Part shown: positions 34,831-45,201 of the stretch, in pieces
Layout of the letters: every line of letters begins with the position of its first letter
How positions within the stretch are numbered: the first letter of the stretch is position 1
Assembly: GCA_038049695.1 (NCBI GenBank)
Contig: CP142451.1
Span: 30,302,001 to 30,366,000, forward strand
Length of the DNA: 64,000 nucleotides
Source of the DNA: Cinnamomum chago
Taxonomy: Eukaryota > Streptophyta > Magnoliopsida > Laurales > Lauraceae
Direction of reading: 5' to 3'
Position numbers and translations under genes: made by a program
Notes under the pieces: model-generated
What the model was told of the DNA's origin: nothing
Seen by the model: the letters and a program-made list of their open reading frames with translations, nothing else
Database searches by the model: none

Positions 34831-35643
34831 CAAATCGATCAACTGTGATCATCTCATAAGTCATCTTCCAAGCCTTGGAAGCCAATCTGTGATCATCTGA
34901 GATCATCTTCTTCGGCCGGATCCTTTCCGATCATCCCTGATCATCTCAGATCAGGTGTGGCCCACCTGTGATCATCAGCATCACCATCTCAGCGGCTTCT
35001 TCCCTCTTGGTCGCCTGAATATTCTCCTATTTATGAAGATTTTTCCAACATTTATTGCTCATCAGAGGTAGGTCTTTTACCTATGTTTGTGAAACTTCAG
35101 TTTTTTACACTTGTTTCCATCTCGGCTGTCCAAAATCCTAGATCTGGATTTGTTTTGATCGAGACCACTTCCAATAGATGCGTGATTATCCTGTTCACTC
35201 ATCCCCACTCTCTGATCTATCAAGAGATCACCAGGTGGGGCCCAGGTACTGATCCTCTCCCCTGACGACTTGGACGGTTTCTGGGTGCTGTGTTCTGAAT
35301 TTTTTACGGACGTCCTGATTCTCTTCTGCTGCTATTTGCTGTCTTTACTGCTGCCTGTTCTGTTTATTTACTGCTGGTTACTACTAGTTACTGCTAGTGA
35401 GTGCAGTAATTCATCATTGCGATCTGATTTCAGTCTGCTGCTCGTTACTGTTATTACTGCTGTTCCTGCTTTCTGGTTGATCTAGTTCCTGCTTTCTGGA
35501 TTGTTTACTTGTTCTGGGTACTGCTTCTGGCTATTACTGCTTTCTGGATTGATTGATTTCGGTTACTGTTAGTTACTGGTATTGCTGGTATTTCTTCATT
35601 GCTCGTATTACTCCGGATTGGGGTTCTTACTAGTCTGCTAGAC
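34831..35643 (+). other. Copia B 5' leader
   Basis: About 810 bp without a long ORF. It holds repeated GATCATC words, CTTCCAAGCCTTGGAAG (hairpin), GTGTGGCCCACC, CTCTTGGTCGCC and CATCAGAGGTAGGTC, the last resembling a splice donor. It continues with CTGTCCAAAATCC and GTGGGGCCCAGG, then many TACTGC words before gag. Confidence 0.75.
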
Positions 35644-36492
35644 ATGGATAAATCTGAAATTGCCCTGGTTAAGTTTGATGGGAAAAATTATACCTCATGG
35701 GCCTTTCAATTTCAAATTTACTTAGAAGGAAAGGAACTCTGGGCACACATTGATGGATCTGAACCTAAACCGGAGGAAGATGACAAGAAGATTTTAGCTT
35801 GGAAGACTAAAGATGCTAAAATAAAAACCTGGTTGCTGGGATCTGTTGACCCACATTTTATCCTCAACCTCAGACCTTGCAAAATTGCCCGTGAAATGTG
35901 GGACTATCTTAAGAAGATCTATCAACAAGGCAATGCTGCCCGCCAATTTCAATTGGAACTTGACATTTCTCAATTTACTCAAGGCACCCAGTCTATTCAA
36001 GAGTATTATAATGGGTTTCACAGACTGTGGTCAGAATATGATGAGATTAAGTTTGCCACGGTGTCTGAAGCTCTCCTTCCTGAACTACTTTCCTTACAGC
36101 AAAGTAGCCATCGGGATCAATTTCTCATGAAACTTCGCCTAGAGTTTGAAACAGTTAGATCTAACTTGATGAGCAGGGCTTCTCTTCCCAGCCTGGATGA
36201 CTGTCTTCAGGAGCTTCTGCGAGAAGAACAACGCCTGGTTACTAAAACTACTCTGGAACAACAAAGATCTGCTGAGGCTCCGCTTGCCTATGTTGCTACA
36301 ACCAGACCACCTCCCCGGGACATCAGTAAAATTCAGTGTCATAACTGCAAGAAATATGGTCACTATGCAAATCAATGCAAGGCAAAAATCTGCAGATATT
36401 GTAAGGCCACTGGTCATGTTATTGAAGAATGTCGGAAGAAGGCTCGCAATTCTACTTCCCGCAAATATGTGCAGCCAGCCCCCAGTTCCTAG
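35644..36492 (+). pseudogene. Copia B gag
   Basis: An open frame from ATG at 35644 (MDKSEIALVKFDGKNYTSW) runs through the Copia gag region, with HRDQFLMKLRLEFETVRSNL, and both CCHC zinc knuckles CHNCKKYGHYANQC and CRYCKATGHVIEEC (36340-36435). Gag packages element RNA. It is intact up to the knuckles. The frame then ends at TAG 36490-36492 because of a frameshift relative to protease (downstream coding is in the +1 frame), with a short deletion compared with Copia D. In the family gag and pol are one frame, so this is damage rather than a designed shift. Confidence 0.9.
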
Positions 36493-36499
36493 TGCTTAC

Positions 36500-39400
36500 A
36501 CAGCATCTGACTTCAGTGGTTCTATGCAATATGATTCTTCCTCACAACCTGGTTCCTCCTCCCAATCTGCGTTACCAGCTTCTCTGACCCCTGAGATGGT
36601 CAATCAAATGATCATCAATGCCTTAGCATCCATGAACATTGCAGGTACTGATTCATCTCTTTCCAATACATGGTACTTAGATTTTGGAGCAAGTAACTAT
36701 ATGACCTCTTCACCCATAAAATTACAAAATGTTGTACCTTACACTGGTCATCTTACTGTCCAAGCTACAAACGGAGATCATCTTCCCATCACCTCTGTTG
36801 GTGATACCCCTGGCCCCCTACCATTAACCAATGTTTTAGTTTCTCCTCAACTTGCTACCAATTTGGTTTCTGTGGGCCAACTTGTTGAAAATAACTACAA
36901 TGTCTCCTTTTCTTCTTCTGGTTGTGTTGTGCAGGACTAGGAGTCGGGGGCAGTGATCGCGAGGGGGCCTAAGCGTGGAAGACTTTTTCCCTTACCAGTG
37001 TCTTCCTTTCTTCAGAATAACACCTGTTTTTTCATTCAGAATAATTCTCGATTGTGGCATAATAGACTTGGTCATCCAAATGCCTCTACAATGTCTACTT
37101 TATTTCAATCCGGATTATTAAATAAACCTATTGACTCTGCTTCTTTTGATTGTGATGCTTGTAAATTAGGGAAGAGTAAAACTTTACCTTTTCCACACTC
37201 TCAAACACGGAGCACTGCATGTTTTGACTTGATTCACAGTGATGTTTGGGGCATTGCTCCGACTCTTTCCCATAGTCATTTCAAGTATTTTGTCACCTTC
37301 ATCGATGACTACAGCAGATTTACGTGGATTTATTTATTACATTCGAAGTCTGATGTTCTTAAGGCATTTACAATTTTTGTTAGCTATGTTGAAACCCAAT
37401 TCTCCAAACGTATTAAGAATTTGCGCTCAGACTCAGGGGGGGAGTATGTGTCCAATGATTTTCAATCTTTTCTAAACAATAAAGGAATCATTTCTTAACG
37501 TACCTGTCCGTATACTCCACAACAAAATGGAGTCGTGGAACAGAAAAACAGACATCTCCTTGATGTAACTAGAACACTTCTGCTTGAATCATCCGTTCCC
37601 CCTCGTTTTTGGACTGAAGCTCTCACCACAGCAGTCTATCTCATAAACCGCCTTCCATCACGTACTATTGCTCATTTCACACCTTATTTTAAAATGTTTG
37701 GTCATCAACCTGTGTTTGATCACCTACATACCTTCGGATGTGTTTGTTTTGTTCATCTACCTTTCACGGAACGAACGAAACTAACCGCGCAATCTCGCAG
37801 GTGTGCGTTTTTGGGTTATGCCACTAATCAAAAAGGTTTTGTTTGTTATGATCCCATTGGTCGTCGTATCTGGGTTTCTCGAAATGTTATTATCTTTGAA
37901 AATCAGTATTTCTTCCAAACTCACATGGACTGTCCTCAACCATGTTCGCCAGCTCTCTTACCTGGTTTCTCGGATCAAACAACCGTTACTAGGTTTAATC
38001 CTGATTTTGTATATCATCGACGGGAAAAACCTACCACTGCAGATGGCCGTCCTCCTGATCCTCCACCGACAAATGGTTCCGCACCTCCTCAAGCCTTGCG
38101 TCGCTCCTCCAGAACTTCTAAACCACCTGCACGGTATGGATTTACCCATACTTCTTTGATGACCACCCTATCATCTGTCCCTATCCCTAGTTCTTATTTG
38201 CAAGCTGTACAACAAGATTGTTGGAACCAGGCCATGACGGAGGAATTAGCTGCATTGGATCAGAATCACACCTGGGATATTGTGGAGTGTCCTCCAGCAG
38301 TTAAACCCATTGGCTGCAAATGGATCTACTCGATCAAACTTAAATCTGATGGGTCCTTGGATAGATACAAAGCTAGGCTTGTGGCACTCGGCAACCGACA
38401 GGAGTATGGCATTGACTATGAGGAAACGTTTGCACCTGTGGCAAAAATGACATCTGTTCGGCTACTTCTCGCCATTGCTGCATCTAAATCCTGACCATTA
38501 TACCAAATGGATGTGAAAAATGCATTTCTCCATGGGGATCTGAAAGAAGAAGTCTATATGCGCATACCACAAGGCGTCCCCTCTCCCTCAAAGAGGATTG
38601 TCTGTCGCCTGCGAAAGTCGCTTTATGGTCTAAAGCAAGCTCCTCGGGCATGGTTCGAAACCTTCAAGGATCGCTTATGCAAGACTGGTTTTACTCAGAG
38701 CCCTTATGATCCATCTCTCTTTCTATGCCACACATTTACTGGTGTTACGGTGCTTCTCGTGTATGTGGACGATATCATTATCACTGGCACGGATGATGGC
38801 ATGATCAGATCTCTCCAAGTTTCTCTTCGGGACTCCTTCCATATGAAGGATTTAGGCCCCTTGCATTACTTTTTGGGCTTAGAGGTGCATCAATCTTCCA
38901 AAGGTATATTTGTTAATCAACACAAATATACATCAGATCTTATTGAGCTGGCTGACCTACATGACTCTTCACCTGTTGATACGCCTGTTGAGGTCAATCT
39001 CAAGTTGAGTAAAGATGATGGCGATCTTCTACCTGATCCTCAAACCTACCAGCGCCTGGTGGGAAGTCTTGTCTACCTCACCATCATAAGACCTGACATA
39101 TCTTATGCTGTTAATCTTGTGAGTTAGTTCATGACAGCTCCTCGCCACCTTCATTTGACAGCTGTGAAGCGCATTATCCGCTATCTGCTCAAAACTGTCC
39201 CTCGTGGTTTATATTATCCAAAGGATAATCCTCTTCATCTGACCGCTTATGCGGATGCTGACTGGGCAGGCTGTCAAGACACACGCCGTTCTACTACTGG
39301 TTGGTGCATGTACCTTGGCAACTCTCTTATTTCTTGGAAATGCAAGAAACAAGAACGTGTGTCCAGATCTTCCACGGAAGCTGAATATAGGGCGATGTCT

Positions 39401-39718
39401 TTTGCTTGTTCTGAGATCTTATGGCTACGGGAACTTCTTTCGGAACTCGAGTTCGCTCAAACCTCTCCTACTGCTTTGCATGCCGACAATACTGGGGCTA
39501 TCCGAATCACTGAAAATCCCGTCTTCCATGAACGCACCAAACATATCGAAGTTGACTGCCATTTTATTCGAGATGAATATACGCGTGATGTCATTAGTCT
39601 ACCTCATGTTCCTACAGAGTTTCAGTTTGCAGATATCTTCACGAAGGGACTTCCTAGGCCTCGACATCAATTTCTTGTCTCTAAATTGCTGCTTTATGAC
39701 TCCCCAGCATCAATTTGA
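36500..39718 (+). pseudogene. Copia B protease - integrase - RT - RNase H
   Basis: One frame carries protease WYLDFGASNYMTS (the DSGA motif changed to DFGA), GAG-pre-integrase LWHNRLGHPNAST, integrase TFIDDYSRFTWIY, DSGGEYVS and TPQQNGVVEQKN, RT VYVDDIIITG, and RNase H DADWAGCQDTRRSTTGW with tail DIFTKGLPRPRHQ. Four nonsense codons interrupt it: TAG 36938-36940, TAA 37496-37498, TGA 38492-38494 (a Trp codon) and TAG 39125-39127 (a Gln codon). All four fit C-to-T or G-to-A changes. The normal stop is TGA 39716-39718, overlapping the purine tract. The LTRs are only about 1.5% apart, so inactivation is recent or the copy was born dead. Confidence 0.93.
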
Positions 39719-39725
39719 GGGGGGG

Positions 39726-39990
39726 TGTCAATCCAAGCCCAATCTGGGGAGGCCCATTTAGGCCCAATCATTGTATTGTAGAATTAGTCAAAGGATAAGA
39801 TAATACTTAGCTGGTTAGCTACAATGTAGGATCTGAGAGGGCATTCAGCCCCCATATATGTAACAGTTAGCTACATTGTAGGATCTGAGAGGGCATTCAG
39901 CCCCTATATATGTAACACACAGTCGTCCCTAAAAGGGGTACTGAATTTCACCATTTTCGTGTATTGTGCTTCAAATATACTACACTGACA
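39726..39990 (+). repeat. 3' LTR of Copia B
   Basis: 265 bp, same structure as the 5' LTR, with an extra AGCT at about 39810. Confidence 0.95.
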
Positions 39991-39995
39991 TATAT

Positions 39996-40149
39996 AACAC
40001 AGTATTGCCTAGATTAGTGGATCTAATTACAGGTATTGTTAAGGTAACTAGTATCTATTGACAACTCATTCAATCTGTTGATTTGTGAGCTGACCCAATT
40101 CATGGGTTGTGGGCTTACCCATTAGGTCGAGCTGACCTTTATCTTTGCA
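39996..40149 (-). repeat. Copia A 3' LTR, proximal part
   Basis: Continues the A LTR after Copia B and ends in TGCA instead of TGTA at the inner border. The purine tract of A (40150-40158) follows on the minus strand. Confidence 0.92.
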
Positions 40150-40545
40150 CCCCCTCTCAAGCTTTGGATGGGAGAGTGTGACCATCGAGAGCTTGGAAAC
40201 TAGCTCCGAAAGACGAGAGGTGGAGTGGCTTTTGGTGAAAAAAATCTGCTAGCAGCTGATGAAATCTGGAAGAGCTTTCTAGTACCACTCCGAACATGTT
40301 GACGAATGAAATGATAGTCACCTTCAAGATGTTTGGATCGTTCATGGAAGACATCATTTGTTGCCAGTTTTCGTGCACTTTCACTATCCTTAAAGAGGGG
40401 TAGATTTAGGAACTAGAACTCCTAAATCTCAAAGTAACTAGCGAAGCCAAATAATTTCAGTAGTAGTGTGAGATACAGCACGATATTCAGCTTCAGTGGA
40501 CGACCGTGAGACAACCTCCTGTTTCTTGCTATTCCAAGAGATGAG
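40150..40545 (-). pseudogene. Copia A RNase H C-terminus
   Basis: The minus strand, in shifting frames, reads [29 protein letters not shown], then HERSKHLEGDYHFIRQHV and the tail leading to the purine tract. It is the exact counterpart of 1330-1725 in copy A'. A short insertion or scramble near 40393-40440 damages the middle. LINE H interrupts the gene at 40545 and the upstream part resumes at 51654, marked by the LINE TSD agatgag (40539-40545 and 51647-51653). Confidence 0.88.
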
Positions 40546-41981
40546 TTATGAAAGATCACTTCATTGGTACCTTCTTTGTCTCGGCAGTGCTTGAAGATTT
40601 GGCTAATGGCTCCTCTTGGATTGTCTCCTCTGTATATGGCCCTACTGACCGCAGACTTCGTGGTAGTTTTTGGTGTGAACTTGACTCTCCATTCGTAATA
40701 GATGGGTTGGTCCATGGTGCATTGGTGGTGACTGGAATATCACTAGATTCCCTTCAACAAATTAGGGGCAGGCAGAATTTCAGCTGACATGAAATCCTTC
40801 TCAGATTGGATTAATTCCCACTACCTAGTTGATCTTTAGTTAGGGGGGGCAAACTTCACTTGGTCTAATCACCAAAACCCTCCAACTATGTCGCGTCTAG
40901 ACAGATTTCTGGTCACCGGGGATTGGATTGATCTGTATCTTGAAGTTTGCCAAACCGCCTTACCAAAGCCCACTTCTGATCACTGTCCCATCCTTCTTGA
41001 TTGCAAAAGTCTTAAATGGGGACCCTCTCCCTTTCGCCTAGAGACAATGTGGTTGAAAGACAAAAATTTCATTGCTCTAATCAAGGAATGGTGGAATAGT
41101 TATGATATCATTGGTTGGGCAGGTTTCAGATTCTCCAAGAAGCTAAAGCCACTGAAGCTAAGCATTAATGATTGGAGGACAACCAATTTTGTGCCTGTCG
41201 AAGCTATCAAGGCCAAACTCTTAGAAGAATTACAATCCATTGACTCTAAGGAAGAATCACAAGGGCTTTCTGAAGCGGATATCGCTATGAGGCTGAATCT
41301 CAAAGATCTTTTTGAGCATAAAGTCCGCGAAGAAGAGATCAAATGGAAACAAAGATCTAGATACCGTTGGCTAAAGGAAGGAGACAAGAGTACCAAATTT
41401 TTTCACAGTATGGCTACGACTAGAATGAGGGGTAATAAGATTAATTACTTGCTAGACTCTAATGGCAATAGATTAGAGGACAGGGATGGGATAACTAGCC
41501 ACATTCTCAGTTTCTTTCAAAACCTGTATAAAAAAGATGGTACTTGCAAGCCTTCCTTAGACAATTTCCATTTCCCCACCATCAGCGAGGAGAACGCGAA
41601 TTGCTTGGAAGATGAGTTCCATGAGGAAGAAGTCAAAGCAGCGGTATTTAATCTAGCTAGTGACAAAGCTCCAGGCCCAGATGGCTTCCCAATGTCATTC
41701 TTCCACAGATTCTAGGACCTCCTTCGAGTTGACATTATGACCTTCATGAAGGAATTTCACTCCAGAGGAAGGCTTTCCAAATCGATCGGTGCCTCTTTCA
41801 TTGCCCTTATCCCAAAGAAGACAGGGGCTGACAGTATTAAGGACTTCAGGCCAATAAGTCTCTTAGGCAGCATCTACAAAATCTTAGCTATAGTGCTAGC
41901 TTCTAGACTCCAAAAGATTCTCCCTTCCATCATCTCCCTCTCTCAAGGTGCCTTTGTTCAAGGTAGACAGATCTTAGATGG
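40546..41981 (+). pseudogene. LINE H endonuclease end and RT N-terminus
   Basis: It starts within the apurinic-like endonuclease: SSWIVSSVYGPTD, then a frameshifted stretch, and MSRLDRFLVTGDW with SDHCPILLD, the conserved C-terminal endonuclease motif with catalytic Asp and His. Next come the linker WKQRSRYRWLKEGDKSTKFF, RT finger DKAPGPDGFPMSFF, a TAG at 41713-41715 in place of Trp, and FIALIPKKTGADSIKDFRPI, ending GRQILDG at the hAT insertion. ORF1 and the endonuclease start are missing by 5' truncation. Long open stretches (40888-41712) show moderate age. Confidence 0.9.
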
Positions 41982-42086
41982 CAGAGGCGGACCCAGGATT
42001 TTAATTTAGGTGGGGCGGAACTTTTTGCTAGAATTTTTTCACATCAACAATAACAAAAGAAAAAATATATTCCATGTAAATAGACG

Positions 42087-42348
42087 CAAAATTTTTTCAT
42101 CAGTCCAAAGTGAAAAAATAAAAGATGTGCTATAGAACTGAGAACATCACATATTCACATGCATCTCCTTATCTCATTTACCCAAATAAAATCAAATCAA
42201 ATAAAAAAAATCACAACTAAAAGAAGAAACAAAAGCATAAATGTGAATGTGATCGAGTCAGTCACAATCAAATCACCCTTTTCCCTAATTCCCTCCATAA
42301 ATGTGATCAAATCAGTCAGTGAACGACATCCCTACACTTTGATTTCCC
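42087..42348. repeat. Direct repeat, left copy, in the hAT
   Basis: Shares about 90% identity by eye with 44333-44604 (TCATCAGTCCAAAGTGAA, AAAGATGTGCTATAGAACTG and so on), same orientation. It lies just outside the 3' end of the captured cyclin fragment. Confidence 0.88.
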
Positions 42349-42528
42349 TAACACTTTCATGCATGTTAAAAGCATGAGAGCTGATTGATTCCCCCACCTT
42401 CATTTTTACATTTTCCCTCTTTTTTTTCCCTCCAATTTCATGTTATTTTGGCACCTTCTAACCACACCAAAACTCTCATCCAACCAACAAATTGATTTGT
42501 CTGAAAAATCCCAAAACTCTATAACAGA

Positions 42529-43103
42529 TTATGATTTCATGTCCATTTCAGATAATCTGTTTAGCTTCCTCCTCTTAGCAGCTGGAGTGCTATGAGAACT
42601 TGCACATGACCCAACAGTTGTATCATCACTTTTATAGGTTAGGCATGAAGCATCCAACACCCCAATGGGGCTCTGTGGCACAGATATGACTGACCCATGA
42701 GCTCCTTTAACTGGACCACTACTTACCAATATCATCTCTTGGATCAGTTCATAACACTTAATTACTCTCCCCTGCAATCCAAAACAGAACACACACTTCA
42801 TCAATTGTGCTATTCAAGCCTGTTTTTGTAACAGGGGAAAAAAGAGAAAAAGAAAAAGAGAAGAAAGGGAAATTCCCTCTAGGTTCTACCCCACTTTTTT
42901 ACCTTTTATACATGAATGCAAGAAGTTAGTGCCTTGTTGAAATCCACTGTTTGGGCTTCTACTGATACAGATATTGCCACTACTGCAGCAACCTCAGAAG
43001 GCCTGAATTCCAGAAATCAACCCCTGCATTGTGTTTCTCTTCAGAGTTATAATTCAAAGAATTCAATTCAATTTCACACGACAAGGAATGCATACGCACT
43101 ATA

Positions 43104-43134
<31 letters not shown>

Positions 43135-43844
43135 CTTTTATTTTGGTAAATACACAAATATAAACTTGAGAAAAAGAAAAGCATACCTCTGATTGTGCCT
43201 AAGATCAGTTCAACAGATCGGAGAAGTGATGATTTTGGTGGAGGTTTGTCATCATTAATCTTCTGAAGAAAGTGATCTATAAAGGAAAATGGAGTCACAG
43301 CTTGCATCCTCCATTTCAAAGTACTCAGGACCAGAAGCTCCATTCTCAGTATAGTCCTAGATTCAAAGACAAATTTTGATTCCCCAACCTGATAAAGCAC
43401 ACATCATTTCAACAATCAGAAAACAAAAATGGAAAAAACCAATGCATTTTCTGTGAAACAGGCTTCCAACCATCCCCAAACCAAATCAGACAATTGCATC
43501 TGATAACATTAAATCCAATGTCACTTTACCTGTAAATCCAGAGACAGGGGTACTTCAGTTTCCTCCATCTTGGCAGCCAGAGACAAGCAGGCCACAGATA
43601 ACAGCTGCATCATCCAGGGCTTACCTTGCTAGAAACAGATTAAGGCAGAAACAGGCAAGAGAGAATCAATGATAGATCCTGAATCATTCCAAAAACTCAA
43701 GGAGAAATGCAAAATCATTTTTGTGAAATGCATGTTGGGTTCTTCTCCACAACTTACAGAAAGTTCACAGGCTGAAAGGAATCTGTCCAAGTAATTTACA
43801 GATAAGTATGCACTCAGGGGTCCAAATCTGTAGTAGGCATGAAC
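42529..43844 (-). pseudogene. Captured D-type cyclin gene fragment, 5 exons
   Basis: Exons on the minus strand: 43758-43844 (VHAYYRFGPLSAYLSVNYLD, cyclin box start), 43530-43628 ([20 protein letters not shown]), 43187-43388 (ESKFVFESRTILRMELLVL, then VTPFSFIDHF), 42903-43023 (RPSEVAAVVAISVSVEAQTV), 42529-42771 (GRVIKCYELIQEM, then SPIGVLDASCLTYKSDDTTV, ending in a Lys/Arg cluster and TAA). All introns have GT-AG ends and join in phase. The family drives G1-S entry by activating CDK and inactivating retinoblastoma protein; this copy resembles the CYCD2/4 type. Exon 1 with its LxCxE motif is missing. A 1-bp deletion in the fourth exon (TTC-TGG for TTC-CTGG) and TAA in HV*K abolish the protein. 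It is a transposon-borne pseudogene. Confidence 0.92.
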
Positions 43845-44332
43845 CTGCTCAACCAAATACAAACAAAACAATGAGAAGGACAAAATGAACCCAAAACCGA
43901 GACCAGAGAACTTATAAAAAGAAATGAAAAACCCAGAACTAAGTGCACAAAAGCTTAAATCGTATCAATAATTTTGTCATTTTAGGGAGATGGGAAGGAC
44001 TGTTTTTATTGATGGTGTGGGACGTTGAACAGGGATAGGAGAAGGCTATAAGAAGAGCTCTTTTTGTCTGACTAGAGGCCCCAGTTGCAGCAAGAAAGCT
44101 AGATCTTTCTGAGCTTCTTCAAAAGTTGTTCTGTTCCTTCATCTCATCATATCATCATCCCTCCCTCATTGAACCCAATACGGCAATACTATCATCGCCT
44201 CTTCCAATAGACACTGGCCCAGCATGTTTAAGTCCAAGCCTTGCAAGTTGCAACACTCATCACCAATGGCAGCACGACATCAACTCATCTCTCACATCAA
44301 ATACATACCAGAAAGCAACTGAAATTTTATCT
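43845..44332. other. hAT interior upstream of cyclin exons
   Basis: Intron-like sequence next to the first visible exon, then CATCATCATC-rich DNA with no recognised cyclin exon 1. Nothing else identified. Confidence 0.5.
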
Positions 44333-44604
44333 TCAAATTTTCTCATCAGTCCAAAGTGAAGAAATAAAAGATGTGCTATAGAACTGAGAACATCACATAT
44401 TCACATGCATCTCTTTATCTCATTTACCCAAATAAAATAAAATCAAATCAAATAAGAAATCACAACAAAAAGAAGCAAACAAAAGCATATATGTGAATGT
44501 GATTGAGTCAGTCAACAATCAAATCGCCCTTTTCCCTAATTCCCTCCATAAATGTGATCAAGTCAGTCAGTCAATGATATCTCTACATTTTGATTTCATT
44601 TCCC
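44333..44604. repeat. Direct repeat, right copy, in the hAT
   Basis: Partner of 42087-42348, with small indels (extra AAAATC near 44440). Confidence 0.88.
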
Positions 44605-45170
44605 TCATTCCCTCCATTTATCAGAAAAAGAGAGACAGAGAGAGTCAGAGAGAACATATTCTTCTCAATCACCCTTTTCTCATTTTTGATAGAACAGAGG
44701 CCAGAGAAACTGAAATCATCACTTCAAAAAAAAAAAAAGAAGGAAAACGAAAACAGTAAAACATAAACCCTAATGTGCAAAGGAGGAAGAGAGGAAGGAA
44801 AAGAAGAAAGGAAACTGCACAAACCCTAGCTGGAGAGGGAGAGGTAGAGAGAAGTTACAGAGAGAGGGAGAGAGATTTACCTTAATCGTCGATCCTCAAA
44901 GGAAGAGGGTAGGTCGGAAGAGTGAAAGAGCAGAAGAGGGAAGAGGGAAGAGCAGAAGAGGGAAGAGGGAAGAGCAGAAGAGCCAAACAGCCAAAGAGGG
45001 TTTTTTTCTTTCATTCTTCCTTCTTGACATGGGGCAGAGCAGATGAGCCGAAGAGGGTTTTTTTTTCTTCTCCCTTCTTGACCTGGGGCGTGGATTGAGT
45101 TGATGTGGGGCGTGGGCCAAGGCCCAACACTATTTCAAGAGGATTTTGAAATTTGACCTGGGGCCACCGC
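44605..45170. other. hAT right interior, purine-rich, 5'UTR-like on minus
   Basis: On the minus strand it is CTCTCTCC-rich with AGGGTTT words, typical of plant 5' untranslated leaders and promoters. It may be the captured cyclin gene's 5' end or plain low-complexity DNA. GAAGAGGGAAGAGCAGAAGAG repeats occupy 44930-44985. Confidence 0.45.
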
Positions 45171-45201
45171 CCCAGGTCAATACAGGGTGGGTCCGCCTCT
45201 G

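Larger units (their letters stand above)
34558..39990 (+). mobile_element. Copia LTR retrotransposon B, complete
   Basis: TSD tatat (34553-34557 and 39991-39995). LTRs 34558-34818 (261 bp) and 39726-39990 (265 bp). Primer-binding site 34819-34830 (TGGTATCAGAGA). Purine tract 39717-39725 (GAGGGGGGG). The insertion lies exactly in the TATA box of the Copia A LTR. Removing B restores the cttatataacac seen in the other A LTR. Confidence 0.96.
41982..45201. mobile_element. hAT transposon carrying captured cyclin D exons
   Basis: Perfect 13-bp terminal inverted repeats CAGAGGCGGACCC (41982-41994 and 45189-45201) and a perfect 8-bp TSD ttagatgg (41974-41981 and 45202-45209) define a hAT element of 3220 bp. 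The subterminal GGTGGGGCGG-like and CCGCCCCAGGTC-like blocks also mirror each other loosely. No transposase was found. The interior is a multi-exon cyclin D fragment on the minus strand, flanked by two direct repeats of about 260 bp. Confidence 0.93.

Noticed and set aside
43074-43400. 108-codon minus frame as a single gene
   Set aside because: It is cyclin exon 43187-43388 plus read-through into intron; replaced by the five-exon model.
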